Shown here piece after piece: positions 24,826-32,690 of a stretch of 52,508 bases of DNA. The notes under the pieces are model-generated. The model saw only the letters and a list, made by a program, of their open reading frames with translations, ran no database searches and had not been told where the DNA came from. The stretch covers positions 8,575 to 61,082 of the forward strand of contig MFYT01000028.1 of assembly GCA_001789205.1 (NCBI GenBank). The letters are read 5' to 3'. The first letter of the stretch is position 1, and each line of letters starts with the position of its first letter. Source of the stretch: Candidatus Raymondbacteria bacterium RIFOXYA2_FULL_49_16 (GTDB taxonomy: Bacteria; Fibrobacterota; OXYB2-FULL-49-7; XYB2-FULL-49-35). The position numbers and the translations under genes were made by a program.

Positions 24826-25527
24826 TTACATGCCATTATTACGCACAAGAACAGATCTCTCTATGCAATCAGCAATAACCTCATGATACTTCTCTAAATG
24901 CAGAAAAAGCCTGAAATAAGCGCGAATTTCAGGCCCAATCACCTTGGTACAGGAAGTCACATTGATTTGATTGTCCGAATAAACCACTTCACCGCTATTC
25001 AACGCAGAATTAAAATCATCGCTTATTCGAACCGTATCAAATACAAGTACATAGCTGAATCTGCCCTCGAAGAATTCAAGTGAGTCTTCGTACGGAATCC
25101 AGGTAATGGTGTATAAACCAGCTGTGGTATCGGTATATATTTCAATACCTGCTGGTCTGCAATTTGAGGAGGGAGGAAGATCCACGGGCATAAGACGCAT
25201 GGAGACCGTAAGCGGAGTATCGTCCTCAAGGTCAAAACGGGTGTTTCCCGTATATTTCAGCATGCTTCCCCGATAGAGTGAAATGGTGAGGGTCAGGTTT
25301 TCACCTGCGGGAATACCGTCTACAAGGCCCGAAACCGTTGAATCTGTGACATGCAACTGGGCTCCGGTTATCTGCATGCTACTTCCCGCAACCTCAGCAA
25401 GGCCACTGTCGGCCCCTGAAAAATCGCCCGCAAGATCTATTCGTACCTCTCCTGTGAGCATTGGTTCAACAGCCTTCTGACAGGAGAGTGCGCACAGGCA
25501 TAAAAGATAAAGTGCAATTATTTTCAT
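24826..25527 (-). CDS. Predicted lipoprotein of unknown function
   Basis: This 233-residue protein starts MKIIALYLLCLCALSC, a lipoprotein signal with a probable lipidated Cys16 (ALSC, a slightly unusual lipobox). The mature part begins with an acidic, beta-rich domain (VRIDLAGDFSGADSG, GENLTLTISLYRGSMLKYTG) and has Cys pairs that could form disulfides. I recognise no family. The start overlaps the upstream gene as ATGA (25524-25527), indicating coupled translation, and a T9SS-exported protein gene follows after 28 bp. Likely location: periplasmic face of the outer or inner membrane. Confidence 0.7.
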   Translation of the reverse strand: MKIIALYLLCLCALSCQKAVEPMLTGEVRIDLAGDFSGADSGLAEVAGSSMQITGAQLHVTDSTVSGLVDGIPAGENLTLTISLYRGSMLKYTGNTRFDLEDDTPLTVSMRLMPVDLPPSSNCRPAGIEIYTDTTAGLYTITWIPYEDSLEFFEGRFSYVLVFDTVRISDDFNSALNSGEVVYSDNQINVTSCTKVIGPEIRAYFRLFLHLEKYHEVIADCIERSVLVRNNGM

Positions 25528-26216
25528 TTGTATAGATAAACATTGTCCAGATAAAATTCAATATATGTCCCAATGCCGCGTATAGCGACAAACTGCGGCA
25601 CATTATCCTGTTGGACCAGCAGTTCAATGTCCTGCGGCAGCACATTCCGTACGCTTTTATTTTCCGAGAACACCAGCCGGTTATTGGCAAAAGTCAGCAG
25701 GTACGAAACCCATTCATTATCAAAATGGATGAGCGAAACAGAGGTGTTTGGCCCCCACTCTCCCTCTGAAACCAGGGCAAAAAGCAGTGAATCGGGTGTG
25801 TGGCGTTCAATGGCAATGCCCGTAAAATCCATTGCGCCGTGCACGGCAGTATCGCCGGTAAAACCAATATAGAGCATGGCGCCAGTGTCCCACGTGGCCA
25901 CCTTCAGGTCGAATTTTAAAAGAAACGAAGGCAAGACCATGTCAGCGTCCCGATACAGACAGGAATGGGTTGTGGAAAAGTTGACCCTGAAATCGCTGTG
26001 GTTCCAGAAAGTAAAAACATTGTAAGCAGTATCGGTAAAGAACTTGCTCTCGCCAACCCCGAATCCCGTGCCATCGACCAGTGTCCAGGGAGTCATGGCA
26101 ACAGTGACCTTTTTCTCAGGAGCAACCGGAGTGATTGTTTCGAAGCGGACACAATTGGCAAAAAACAAAAGTATGATCCCCCCGAACGAAATCATTCGAC
26201 GGCAGTACGAGACCAT
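25524..26216 (-). CDS. Predicted lipoprotein, beta-sandwich, unknown function
   Basis: This is about 230 residues. The frame is open upstream to 26336, but that stretch contains a REP-like hairpin and repeats such as SLRLRSANGA, so a start at 26216 is preferred: MVSYCRRMISFGGIILLFFANC gives a basic n-region, a hydrophobic core and a lipobox-like Cys. The ATG at 26195 is the alternative but lacks positive charge. The mature part (FLLKFDLKVATWDTGAMLYIGFTGD, GIAIERHTPDSLLFALVS, YIEFYLDNVYLYK) looks like a LamG/concanavalin-type sandwich and resembles the layout of the T9SS protein two genes downstream. No family is recognised. It is coupled to the next gene by ATGA overlap and follows the FHA-sigma54 regulator. 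Confidence 0.65.
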   Translation of the reverse strand: MVSYCRRMISFGGIILLFFANCVRFETITPVAPEKKVTVAMTPWTLVDGTGFGVGESKFFTDTAYNVFTFWNHSDFRVNFSTTHSCLYRDADMVLPSFLLKFDLKVATWDTGAMLYIGFTGDTAVHGAMDFTGIAIERHTPDSLLFALVSEGEWGPNTSVSLIHFDNEWVSYLLTFANNRLVFSENKSVRNVLPQDIELLVQQDNVPQFVAIRGIGTYIEFYLDNVYLYK

Positions 26217-26254
26217 AGCACCGTTCGCTGAGCGCAGTCGAAGCGAATGGTGCT
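26217..26254. repeat. REP-like hairpin touching a start codon
   Basis: AGCACCGTTCGCT (26217-26229) pairs with AGCGAATGGTGCT (26242-26254) with one G-T pair around a 12-base loop. The core GTTCGCTGAGCGCAGTCGAA has the form of a widespread intergenic palindrome family. It abuts the preferred start codon of the lipoprotein gene, so the ribosome site would lie in the stem. Confidence 0.65.
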
Positions 26255-26301
26255 GGCCGCGCGCTTCGGCTTCACTCACCGTGCGGCCCTTGACAGAGAA
26301 T

Positions 26302-28020
26302 TTAATCCACATACCGGTATATTGTCCTTGGATCAATGCCCAGGTCCTGGGCCGCCTTGGTCTTGTTGCCGTTATTCAATGCCAATACTTCGCTGATATA
26401 GTTCTTCGTGAACCGCTCTTTTGCTTCGCTCAAGGGAAGGATCGCAGTCTCGGCTCCTTCGCCCAGTTCAAGGTCCTTGTCCGTGATATCCTGGCCCGGG
26501 CAGAGGGTTGCGGCGCGTAAGATGCGGTTCTTGAGTTCCCGGACATTTCCCGGCCATGGGTATTTCAAGATTGCGCTTTCAGCCTCTTTTGAATAATGCA
26601 TTGGCTGTTTTCTGCCAGCATTGATCTTCTCGAGCAGGCTACGCGCGATATACAGGGAGTCGAGCCCCCGGTCGCGAAGCGCTGGCAAACGTATCTCGAG
26701 TCCGGCAAGCCGGAAATAGAGGTCTTCCCTGAAATTACCCGCCTTGAGGTCCTTGTTGGTCGCGGCAATGACCCGTACATCGACCTTCCGTACCACGGTG
26801 TCGCCGACCATCTCGATCTCACCGGTCTCCAGGACGCGCAGCAGCTTTGATTGGGCAGCGGCGGGCATGTCGCCGATCTCATCGAGAAATATGGTCCCTT
26901 TGTCAGCTGCCTCGAATTTGCCCTTCCTGTCCGAAAAGGCGCTGGTAAAAGACCCTTTTTTGTGGCCAAAAAGTTCTGATTCAACCAGACTTTCCGGGAT
27001 TGCGGAACAATTGACCGTTATGAATGGCTGGTCCTTGCGTGAACTCATTGCATGTATCTGCCGCGCGGCAAGCTCCTTTCCCGTGCCCGTCTCACCAAGG
27101 ACAAGGAGCGCCATGTCGCTTGGCGCAGCCTTCCTGATCATGCGCATCACATTTTCCATGGAGGTGTCTTTGTAGACCACATCATTGCCGACCAGGGTCT
27201 TCAGATGCTCGTTCTCGTCCTTGAGGCCAGAGACAAGCATAAGATTCTTGAGCATGAGCGATGCCTGGGCCGCAAAAACCGACACGACCGCAAGGTCTTC
27301 TTCGTCAAAGAGATTGGACATTTTCTCGCTGCCCACGCATATGACGCCAAGCAGCTCGTTCCCGAGCACAAGCGGCACTCCCATAATGGAACGCAGTTTG
27401 AGATCAATAATACTCTGCGATCGCCCCAGGTGGGTGTCCTGCGGCGCGTCGGAAATAAGAAGCGGTTTTTTCGTTGCCGCAATCTCCCTTACCATGCTGT
27501 CGCTGATCTGATCAGCCTGGGCCAGTTCGCTGCCTGCAATGTTTCTTGCTGTCTTTATCGAAAAGCACCCCTCTTCTTTGAGAACCAGAAACGCCCTGTC
27601 CGCATGAGTTATCGCAATAATATGGTCGATAAGCTGTTCCAGAAGCATATCGAGGTTTGCCGCAGTCATAAGCGCATTGCTGAAAGCGCGCATGCTTTCG
27701 AGGGCACCTGCCTGCGACTCTTCCTTGCCCGAGGCGCGCGCATCAGCAAAGAGCGTAAACACAAAGGAACAGTCCCCGATGTCCAGCACATCGCCTTCGG
27801 AGAACTCGACCCTGCGCACGTTCTTGCCGTTGAGAGACAGGGCGCAGTCGTTTGCGCACACTTCAATAAAAAACCGGTTTTTCTCGAACGTAATGCGCGC
27901 ATGTTCGGACCGTACACTTTCGCTGCGTAGCCGGATATTGTTGTCTGCTGACGACCCAATCGTGGTAATCCGATGCAGCAGGTATACCGCTGAACTGTTC
28001 TTGTCTTTTAAACACGCCAT
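26302..28020 (-). CDS. FHA-GAF sigma54-dependent transcriptional activator
   Basis: This 572-residue protein has four parts: an N-terminal FHA domain (about 10-95, with IGSSADNNIRL and SVRSEHARI, the phosphothreonine-binding Ser/Arg/His pattern), a GAF domain (about 110-260), an AAA+ domain (about 280-510) and a C-terminal Fis-type helix-turn-helix (NGNKTKAAQDLGIDPRTIYRYV). The AAA+ domain has Walker A GETGTGKE, Walker B GTIFLDEIGDMP, and the sigma54-contact loop as GSFTSA (356-361) where most activators have GAFTGA. It would bind upstream of sigma54 promoters when its FHA/GAF input is engaged. It starts one base after the stop of the small membrane protein gene and lies two genes downstream of a Ser/Thr kinase, which could supply the phosphothreonine ligand. 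The target promoters are unknown. Confidence 0.93.
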   Translation of the reverse strand: MACLKDKNSSAVYLLHRITTIGSSADNNIRLRSESVRSEHARITFEKNRFFIEVCANDCALSLNGKNVRRVEFSEGDVLDIGDCSFVFTLFADARASGKEESQAGALESMRAFSNALMTAANLDMLLEQLIDHIIAITHADRAFLVLKEEGCFSIKTARNIAGSELAQADQISDSMVREIAATKKPLLISDAPQDTHLGRSQSIIDLKLRSIMGVPLVLGNELLGVICVGSEKMSNLFDEEDLAVVSVFAAQASLMLKNLMLVSGLKDENEHLKTLVGNDVVYKDTSMENVMRMIRKAAPSDMALLVLGETGTGKELAARQIHAMSSRKDQPFITVNCSAIPESLVESELFGHKKGSFTSAFSDRKGKFEAADKGTIFLDEIGDMPAAAQSKLLRVLETGEIEMVGDTVVRKVDVRVIAATNKDLKAGNFREDLYFRLAGLEIRLPALRDRGLDSLYIARSLLEKINAGRKQPMHYSKEAESAILKYPWPGNVRELKNRILRAATLCPGQDITDKDLELGEGAETAILPLSEAKERFTKNYISEVLALNNGNKTKAAQDLGIDPRTIYRYVD

Positions 28021-28021
28021 A

Positions 28022-28702
28022 TTAATTTGTAATCAGGGCATCGACGAAACTGATAAAGCCGATCCCCAAAAACCCTCCGTAAAATGATCCAACCTGAATA
28101 TTATACAACCCCACGGCCGAATCAAGGTCGTCCGGTGCATAGCGGCCATTGGGACTTTCGAGCAATTTTCGACTATTGTATGAAACAATGTTGATTCCCA
28201 GACATACCGCGGCAGCAGCCGCATAGGAAAAGCCCCTGAAGTATTTTTTCTCCCTGATATGGCCCGCGCCAAAAGGCAGCAGGCGCAGCGCGCTCTTTTT
28301 CGGGACTGGCGGGGCAAGTGTAATAAGTGGGTGTTCCTGTTCAAAGGCGGATTTCTGGCGCTTGTAAAAGGCCAGTATCTCTGGCGGAACAGTGACTGGA
28401 TCGGGTTCGGCAAACCGGTCCATGCCAAGAATGTCCCTAAAATACACATTTGCATTGTCATAGTCGTCTAAAATGTAGCAGAGCATGCCCGCCAATTCAA
28501 ATGCTTTGAAACTATCGATCCGCGTTGTCACGCGGCCCGAATCGAGTTGCCCGCGCACGCACGAAAGCGCTGCCGTGAATTCCCGGTTATCGTACATATT
28601 CTGGCACAGCGCAATTGGGTTCTCCTGGGAGAATGAAAATGTCCGGATAAGCAGACAGATCATTATCAAAAACCGGATAAGACTTCCAGTCTCGCGCCTC
28701 AT
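28022..28702 (-). CDS. Exported membrane protein with a DUF5683-like C-terminus
   Basis: About 226 residues from ATG 28702; an earlier ATG at 28741 would overlap the kinase gene and add a polar stretch before the signal. The signal peptide is MRRETGSLIRFLIMICLLIRTFSFSQ. A helical, TPR-like region follows (ALCQNMYDNREFTAALSCV, DDYDNANVYFRDILGMDRF), then LRLLPFGAGHIREKKYFRGFSYAAAAAVCLGIN, which matches the PFGxGQ...KG-type pattern of DUF5683-like proteins with two membrane or hairpin segments. The function is unknown; such proteins often accompany envelope assembly genes. It lies 19 bp after the kinase gene and 1 bp before the FHA regulator, so it belongs to the signalling operon. Confidence 0.72.
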   Translation of the reverse strand: MRRETGSLIRFLIMICLLIRTFSFSQENPIALCQNMYDNREFTAALSCVRGQLDSGRVTTRIDSFKAFELAGMLCYILDDYDNANVYFRDILGMDRFAEPDPVTVPPEILAFYKRQKSAFEQEHPLITLAPPVPKKSALRLLPFGAGHIREKKYFRGFSYAAAAAVCLGINIVSYNSRKLLESPNGRYAPDDLDSAVGLYNIQVGSFYGGFLGIGFISFVDALITN

Positions 28703-28721
28703 ACCTCGTGTCTCGTTTCCT

Positions 28722-30275
28722 TTATTTCTCTCGCAACTCATATCTTTTCTCTGTTACCGAATCTCCCGCGATCATGATTGAATCTTCGAACGCCGTGCAA
28801 AAAGGGTTCACCAATCTGACCGCGTGTTTCCCCGCAGAAACAATCACCGTTCCTAAAAACGGCGTGTTTCCCTTATACTCACCGTCAATATATATTTTCG
28901 CCCAGGGCTTGGTGAAGAGCTTGAACGTGCCAAACCTGCCCACCTCTGACTTCACGGATATTGCCTGAACAATAACCGTATCTTGCTTTTTTGGCATTAG
29001 CGCTGCCATCAGTCGCGCTGTTTTCGAAACAACAGGCTCTTGCGTACTCAATGGCGGAGACTCCTCCACGCTATCAGAGGTGGCCAACATTGTATCGGGC
29101 AAAGGTACTGACACGGAGGGCGGTGCTTGGAGCGGATTTGGCGTATCTCGATGCAGCACGAAGAACAGCCCGGCTGCTAAAAGAAACACACACAGACCAA
29201 TACCAGCAAAAAACTTCAGTGAGCGCTTCCGTGACATGCGTTTGTAAAGCCGCAGTGCTTCACGGTCAGCCGGATTAAGACAAAGAAGATGGTTGAGTAG
29301 AGCAAGGGCGCGCGCAGTGTTCTTTTTCGCCAGGTCCGAATGCGCCTGTTTGAGCAGGGCTGCGCTCAGCGAACCGGCAAACCCTTTCAGATACGCCATG
29401 CGCTCCATTGAAAAGAAACGCCGCAATTCTTCGGCAGGGTCAGAAAAACCAAAACACTCGTTCAGGCTTGCAAGGGCCTGCAGCAGTTTTTCGGCCGACC
29501 CATAGCGTTCCGCTGGGTCCTTGCGCAGACAGGTATCAACAACCCGTGATGCAAGCAGGTTTACTCTACGGTTCGCTGTTTCCGCGGGCGTATAGCTGCC
29601 AGTCATGATATTCCTGATAATTTTCGCGTGCGACGGCCCGCTGAACGGATGTTCGCGGGTCATCATGTAATAGAGAAGCACACCCACGGAGAAAATATCA
29701 GCGGTTCGACCCACTTCCCCGCCTTCCACCTGTTCGGGCGACATGTAGTTGGGCGAACCCATAAGCGCGCCGGTGAGGGTCATGCCGTCCATTTCGAGAA
29801 AGCGGGCAATGCCGAAATCCGTGAGCTTTACCCTGCCGTCGCGGGTAAGCAGAATGTTCTCGGGTTTGACATCACGATGGATAATATTGACATCGTGGGC
29901 CGCCTTGAGCGCCCGGCAGACTTCAAAGGCGATTGGCACGGCCAGTTCGGGAGGAAAGTCCTTTTCTTCCGCCAGCCGCTCCTTCAGCGTTGTGCCTTCG
30001 ATGTATTCGAAGATGATGTACGAATTCCCTTTTTCAACGACGAAATCGTAGATGCGGACAATATTCTCGTGGTTGAGCGAGGCGATTGCCTGGGCCTCAC
30101 GCCTGAACCGTTCGAGGCTCTTGCTGTCGGCAAGCAGGTGGCTGTGCAGGACCTTTATGGCGGCTTTACGGTCTATGGAGACATGGTGGCAGAGATACAC
30201 GGTCGCGGTCGCGCCCGAGCCGATTTCGCGTACAATCCGGTGGTTGCCGATTGTCTTTCCGATGAGCGATTCCAC
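28722..30275 (-). CDS. Membrane Ser/Thr protein kinase with a C-terminal PEGA domain
   Basis: This 517-residue PknB-type kinase has the glycine loop IGSGATATV, AIKVLH lysine, catalytic HRDVKPENILL (near residue 130), DFGIARF and GSPNYMSPEQ with RTADIFSVGVLLYYM. A transmembrane helix lies at about 355-377 (FFAGIGLCVFLLAAGLFFVL). A Pro/Ser-rich linker and a PEGA domain (about 440-517, KIYIDGEYKGNTPF) follow on the outside. The start is GTG at 30275, decided by an in-frame stop 24 bases upstream and by the usual MxxLIGKTIGNHRI start of the family. A 20-bp palindrome sits just before it. It heads the directon whose third gene encodes an FHA regulator, suggesting kinase-to-FHA signalling. Confidence 0.93.
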   Translation of the reverse strand: MESLIGKTIGNHRIVREIGSGATATVYLCHHVSIDRKAAIKVLHSHLLADSKSLERFRREAQAIASLNHENIVRIYDFVVEKGNSYIIFEYIEGTTLKERLAEEKDFPPELAVPIAFEVCRALKAAHDVNIIHRDVKPENILLTRDGRVKLTDFGIARFLEMDGMTLTGALMGSPNYMSPEQVEGGEVGRTADIFSVGVLLYYMMTREHPFSGPSHAKIIRNIMTGSYTPAETANRRVNLLASRVVDTCLRKDPAERYGSAEKLLQALASLNECFGFSDPAEELRRFFSMERMAYLKGFAGSLSAALLKQAHSDLAKKNTARALALLNHLLCLNPADREALRLYKRMSRKRSLKFFAGIGLCVFLLAAGLFFVLHRDTPNPLQAPPSVSVPLPDTMLATSDSVEESPPLSTQEPVVSKTARLMAALMPKKQDTVIVQAISVKSEVGRFGTFKLFTKPWAKIYIDGEYKGNTPFLGTVIVSAGKHAVRLVNPFCTAFEDSIMIAGDSVTEKRYELREK

Positions 30276-30279
30276 GTCC

Positions 30280-30299
30280 TGATAAAATACATTTTATCA
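30280..30299. promoter_or_regulatory. Palindromic operator-like site before the kinase gene
   Basis: TGATAAAATACATTTTATCA is a 9-2-9 inverted repeat ending four bases before the GTG start of the kinase and next to its AGGA ribosome site. It could be a repressor operator, or an RNA hairpin limiting kinase translation. Confidence 0.55.
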
Positions 30300-30379
30300 A
30301 CACCCGGACACAGTATAAACGAACCGGCTGGCGCGGCGGCGCGACATTGTACTATTTTTATTTGCGGAGGAACGAGCAC

Positions 30380-32593
30380 ATGACAAAACAGACCACCGCG
30401 TACGATCCCTGCGCCTTGCCAGGCGATATTTTCGGCGGCCTGGCGTCCATGCTTGTGGCACTGCCCTCGGCCATCGCCTTTGGCCTTGTCATTTATTCCG
30501 CCATTGGTCCCGAGTTTGCGGCCCAGGGCGCGGCAGCGGGCATTATCGGCACAATTGCCCTTGGCCTGGTAGCCCCGCTCTTTGGCGGTACCAGCCGTCT
30601 GATAACCGCTCCCTGCGCTCCGGCCGCGGCAGTTCTTGCAGTCTCAGTCAAGGAGATGATTGGCAAAGGCGCTGATCCCTGCCAGGTGCCTCTGCTTCTG
30701 GTGCTGGTCGCGCTACTGGCTGGTCTTGTTCAAGTCGCGGCAGGCCTGCTCAAAGGCGGCCGATTCATCAAATATATTCCCTACCCCGTGGTTGCGGGAT
30801 ATCTGTCGGGCGTTGGCACGCTCATTATTATTGCCCAGTTTCCCAAACTTCTGGGCCTGCCCAAAGGATATACCTTTCTGACAGCATGGGCATCGCCAAA
30901 CGCCTGGGCCTGGCAGAGCATTGCCATAGGCATCACTACCATCGCCGCCATGCTCCTTGCCCCCCGCTTTGTCAAAAAGGTCCCCGCGGCCATCATTGCC
31001 CTTGCAGCGGGCATTGGCGCATATTTTGCCATCGCAGCGGTTAATCCTGCGATGCGCGTACTTGAGGGTAATTCTTTTGTCATCGGCGCTATCAGCAGCA
31101 ATGCAAATTTCATTGGCGCCATTGCCGCGCAATGGAAGGGCATGCTGGGTATCTCAGGACCTGCACTGGGGCTGATTGTTGTTCCTGCCCTTACCCTTGC
31201 GGCCCTGCTTTCAGTCGACACTCTGAAAACCTGCGTGGTGCTCAATGCCCTCACCCGCACCAGAAGTAACTCGAACCGTGAACTCATGGGACAGGGCATC
31301 GGTAATATCGCGGCAGGGCTCGTGGGCGGAGTGCCCGGAGCAGGCACCATGGGTCCCACAATAGTGAATGTATCAAGTGGAGGCCAAACCCGTTTCTCCG
31401 GCCTTGTCGAAGGCGTTTCAGCGCTCCTGGTGCTACTGCTCCTGGGAACCTATATCGCCTGGATCCCCATTGCCTCGCTGGCCGGCATTCTCATTGTCGT
31501 TGGCGTGCGCATGATAGACAAAAAGAGCTTTAAGCTCCTGAAACAGAAGTCGACACTGGTCGACTTTTTCGTCATTCTCGCGGTCGTTGTCGCCGCTGTC
31601 AGTTTAAGTCTCATCTGGGCCGCGGCCGCGGGCATTGCCATGGCCATTCTTCTCTTCCTGCGCGACCAGATCAGCCGTCCTGTGGTACGCAGGACATTCA
31701 CCGGAGACCAAGTCTTCTCAAAAAAGAAACGGCTCCCGGCTGAAATGGAGGCCCTGGTGCGTTCTGGAAAGCAGACCGCCGTGTTCGAGCTGCAGGGTCA
31801 GCTCTTCTTCGGCACCACGGACCAGCTTCTCCTCGAAATTGAACGCTCGCTTGCTGGCGTGCACTTTGTCATACTCTGCATGCGGCGCGTACAGGCCGTG
31901 GACTATACGGCCGCCTATGTGCTGGCGCAGATAGAAGCGCGCGTGGCCCAGACCGGCGGCACGCTTGCCTTTGCCGCGGTCCCCGAGGATGTGAGCAGCA
32001 GGGTCAGCATACGGCAATATCTCGAGGACCTTGGATTTGAGACAGGCAAAAAAGAGGTGCGGTTCTTCGATTCTCTGGACGCGGCCCTTGCCTGGGCCGA
32101 GGACGAGATTCTCAAAACCATGTTGTCCTCTGATGGCAGAAACGACGAACCCCTCGCACTTGCACATATCCCCTTTTTCGAGCGGGTGGACACACGCGGG
32201 CTTGCTGTGCTGCAGGGCCTGGTGAAGGAACGGACCTATGCCGCGGGCGAGGCCATATTCAGGAAAAACGATACGGGCACCGAGATCTTTTTCATACGCA
32301 AAGGGGCTGTCCGTATTTTACTGCCAGTGTCCCAGGGATACTCCCACCACCTCGCCACCTTTGGCCGGGGCGATTTCTTCGGCGACATGTCGTTTCTTGA
32401 TAAAGAAACACGCTCGGCAAACGCGGTTGCCGACGAACCGGCAATGCTCTATGTGCTGACGCGGGATGACTTTGACCGTATGTCAAAAGAGCACATGGAG
32501 GTTGCGTCAGTGGTCTTTGAAGGGCTTGCGCGCATGCTCGCGCTCAGACTGCGTCATACTAATATTGAACTCGAGGCGCTGGAAAAAGCGTAG
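30380..32593 (+). CDS. SulP-family anion transporter with STAS and cyclic-nucleotide-binding domains
   Basis: This 737-residue protein has about 430 N-terminal residues of membrane helices with SulP features (DIFGGLASMLVALPSAIAFGLV, GPEFAAQGAAAGIIGTIALGLVAPLFGGTSRLITAPCAP). A STAS domain follows (about 440-580) and then a cyclic-nucleotide-binding domain (about 592-735) with the phosphate-cassette-like FGDMSFLDKETRSANA. The substrate may be sulfate, bicarbonate or another anion and cannot be told from sequence. The cNMP domain suggests direct second-messenger gating, with Arg and Ala of the cassette kept and Glu replaced by Asp. The start at 30380 is fixed by GGAGG ten bases upstream; an earlier ATG at 30347 has none. 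It diverges from the kinase gene and converges on the giant protein gene. Confidence 0.92.
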   Translation: MTKQTTAYDPCALPGDIFGGLASMLVALPSAIAFGLVIYSAIGPEFAAQGAAAGIIGTIALGLVAPLFGGTSRLITAPCAPAAAVLAVSVKEMIGKGADPCQVPLLLVLVALLAGLVQVAAGLLKGGRFIKYIPYPVVAGYLSGVGTLIIIAQFPKLLGLPKGYTFLTAWASPNAWAWQSIAIGITTIAAMLLAPRFVKKVPAAIIALAAGIGAYFAIAAVNPAMRVLEGNSFVIGAISSNANFIGAIAAQWKGMLGISGPALGLIVVPALTLAALLSVDTLKTCVVLNALTRTRSNSNRELMGQGIGNIAAGLVGGVPGAGTMGPTIVNVSSGGQTRFSGLVEGVSALLVLLLLGTYIAWIPIASLAGILIVVGVRMIDKKSFKLLKQKSTLVDFFVILAVVVAAVSLSLIWAAAAGIAMAILLFLRDQISRPVVRRTFTGDQVFSKKKRLPAEMEALVRSGKQTAVFELQGQLFFGTTDQLLLEIERSLAGVHFVILCMRRVQAVDYTAAYVLAQIEARVAQTGGTLAFAAVPEDVSSRVSIRQYLEDLGFETGKKEVRFFDSLDAALAWAEDEILKTMLSSDGRNDEPLALAHIPFFERVDTRGLAVLQGLVKERTYAAGEAIFRKNDTGTEIFFIRKGAVRILLPVSQGYSHHLATFGRGDFFGDMSFLDKETRSANAVADEPAMLYVLTRDDFDRMSKEHMEVASVVFEGLARMLALRLRHTNIELEALEKA

Positions 32594-32635
32594 GGCAGCA
32601 ATCAGAATTGTCTATGGCCTATTTTAGCAAGTATT

Positions 32636-32682
32636 GGGGCGTCATTCGTGTATATCGGGTATCTATTGAAGAATGACGCCCC
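32636..32682. terminator. Hairpin between convergent sulP and giant-protein genes
   Basis: GGGGCGTCATTC (32636-32647) pairs perfectly with GAATGACGCCCC (32671-32682) across a 23-base loop. No clean T-tract follows on either strand, so it is a transcription-end candidate rather than a classic terminator. Confidence 0.5.
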
Positions 32683-32690
32683 TGCACATA

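Noticed and set aside
26217-26336. Upstream start at 26336 for the lipoprotein gene
   Set aside because: The added residues come from a REP-like hairpin and overlap the end of the FHA regulator gene; they would bury the signal peptide.
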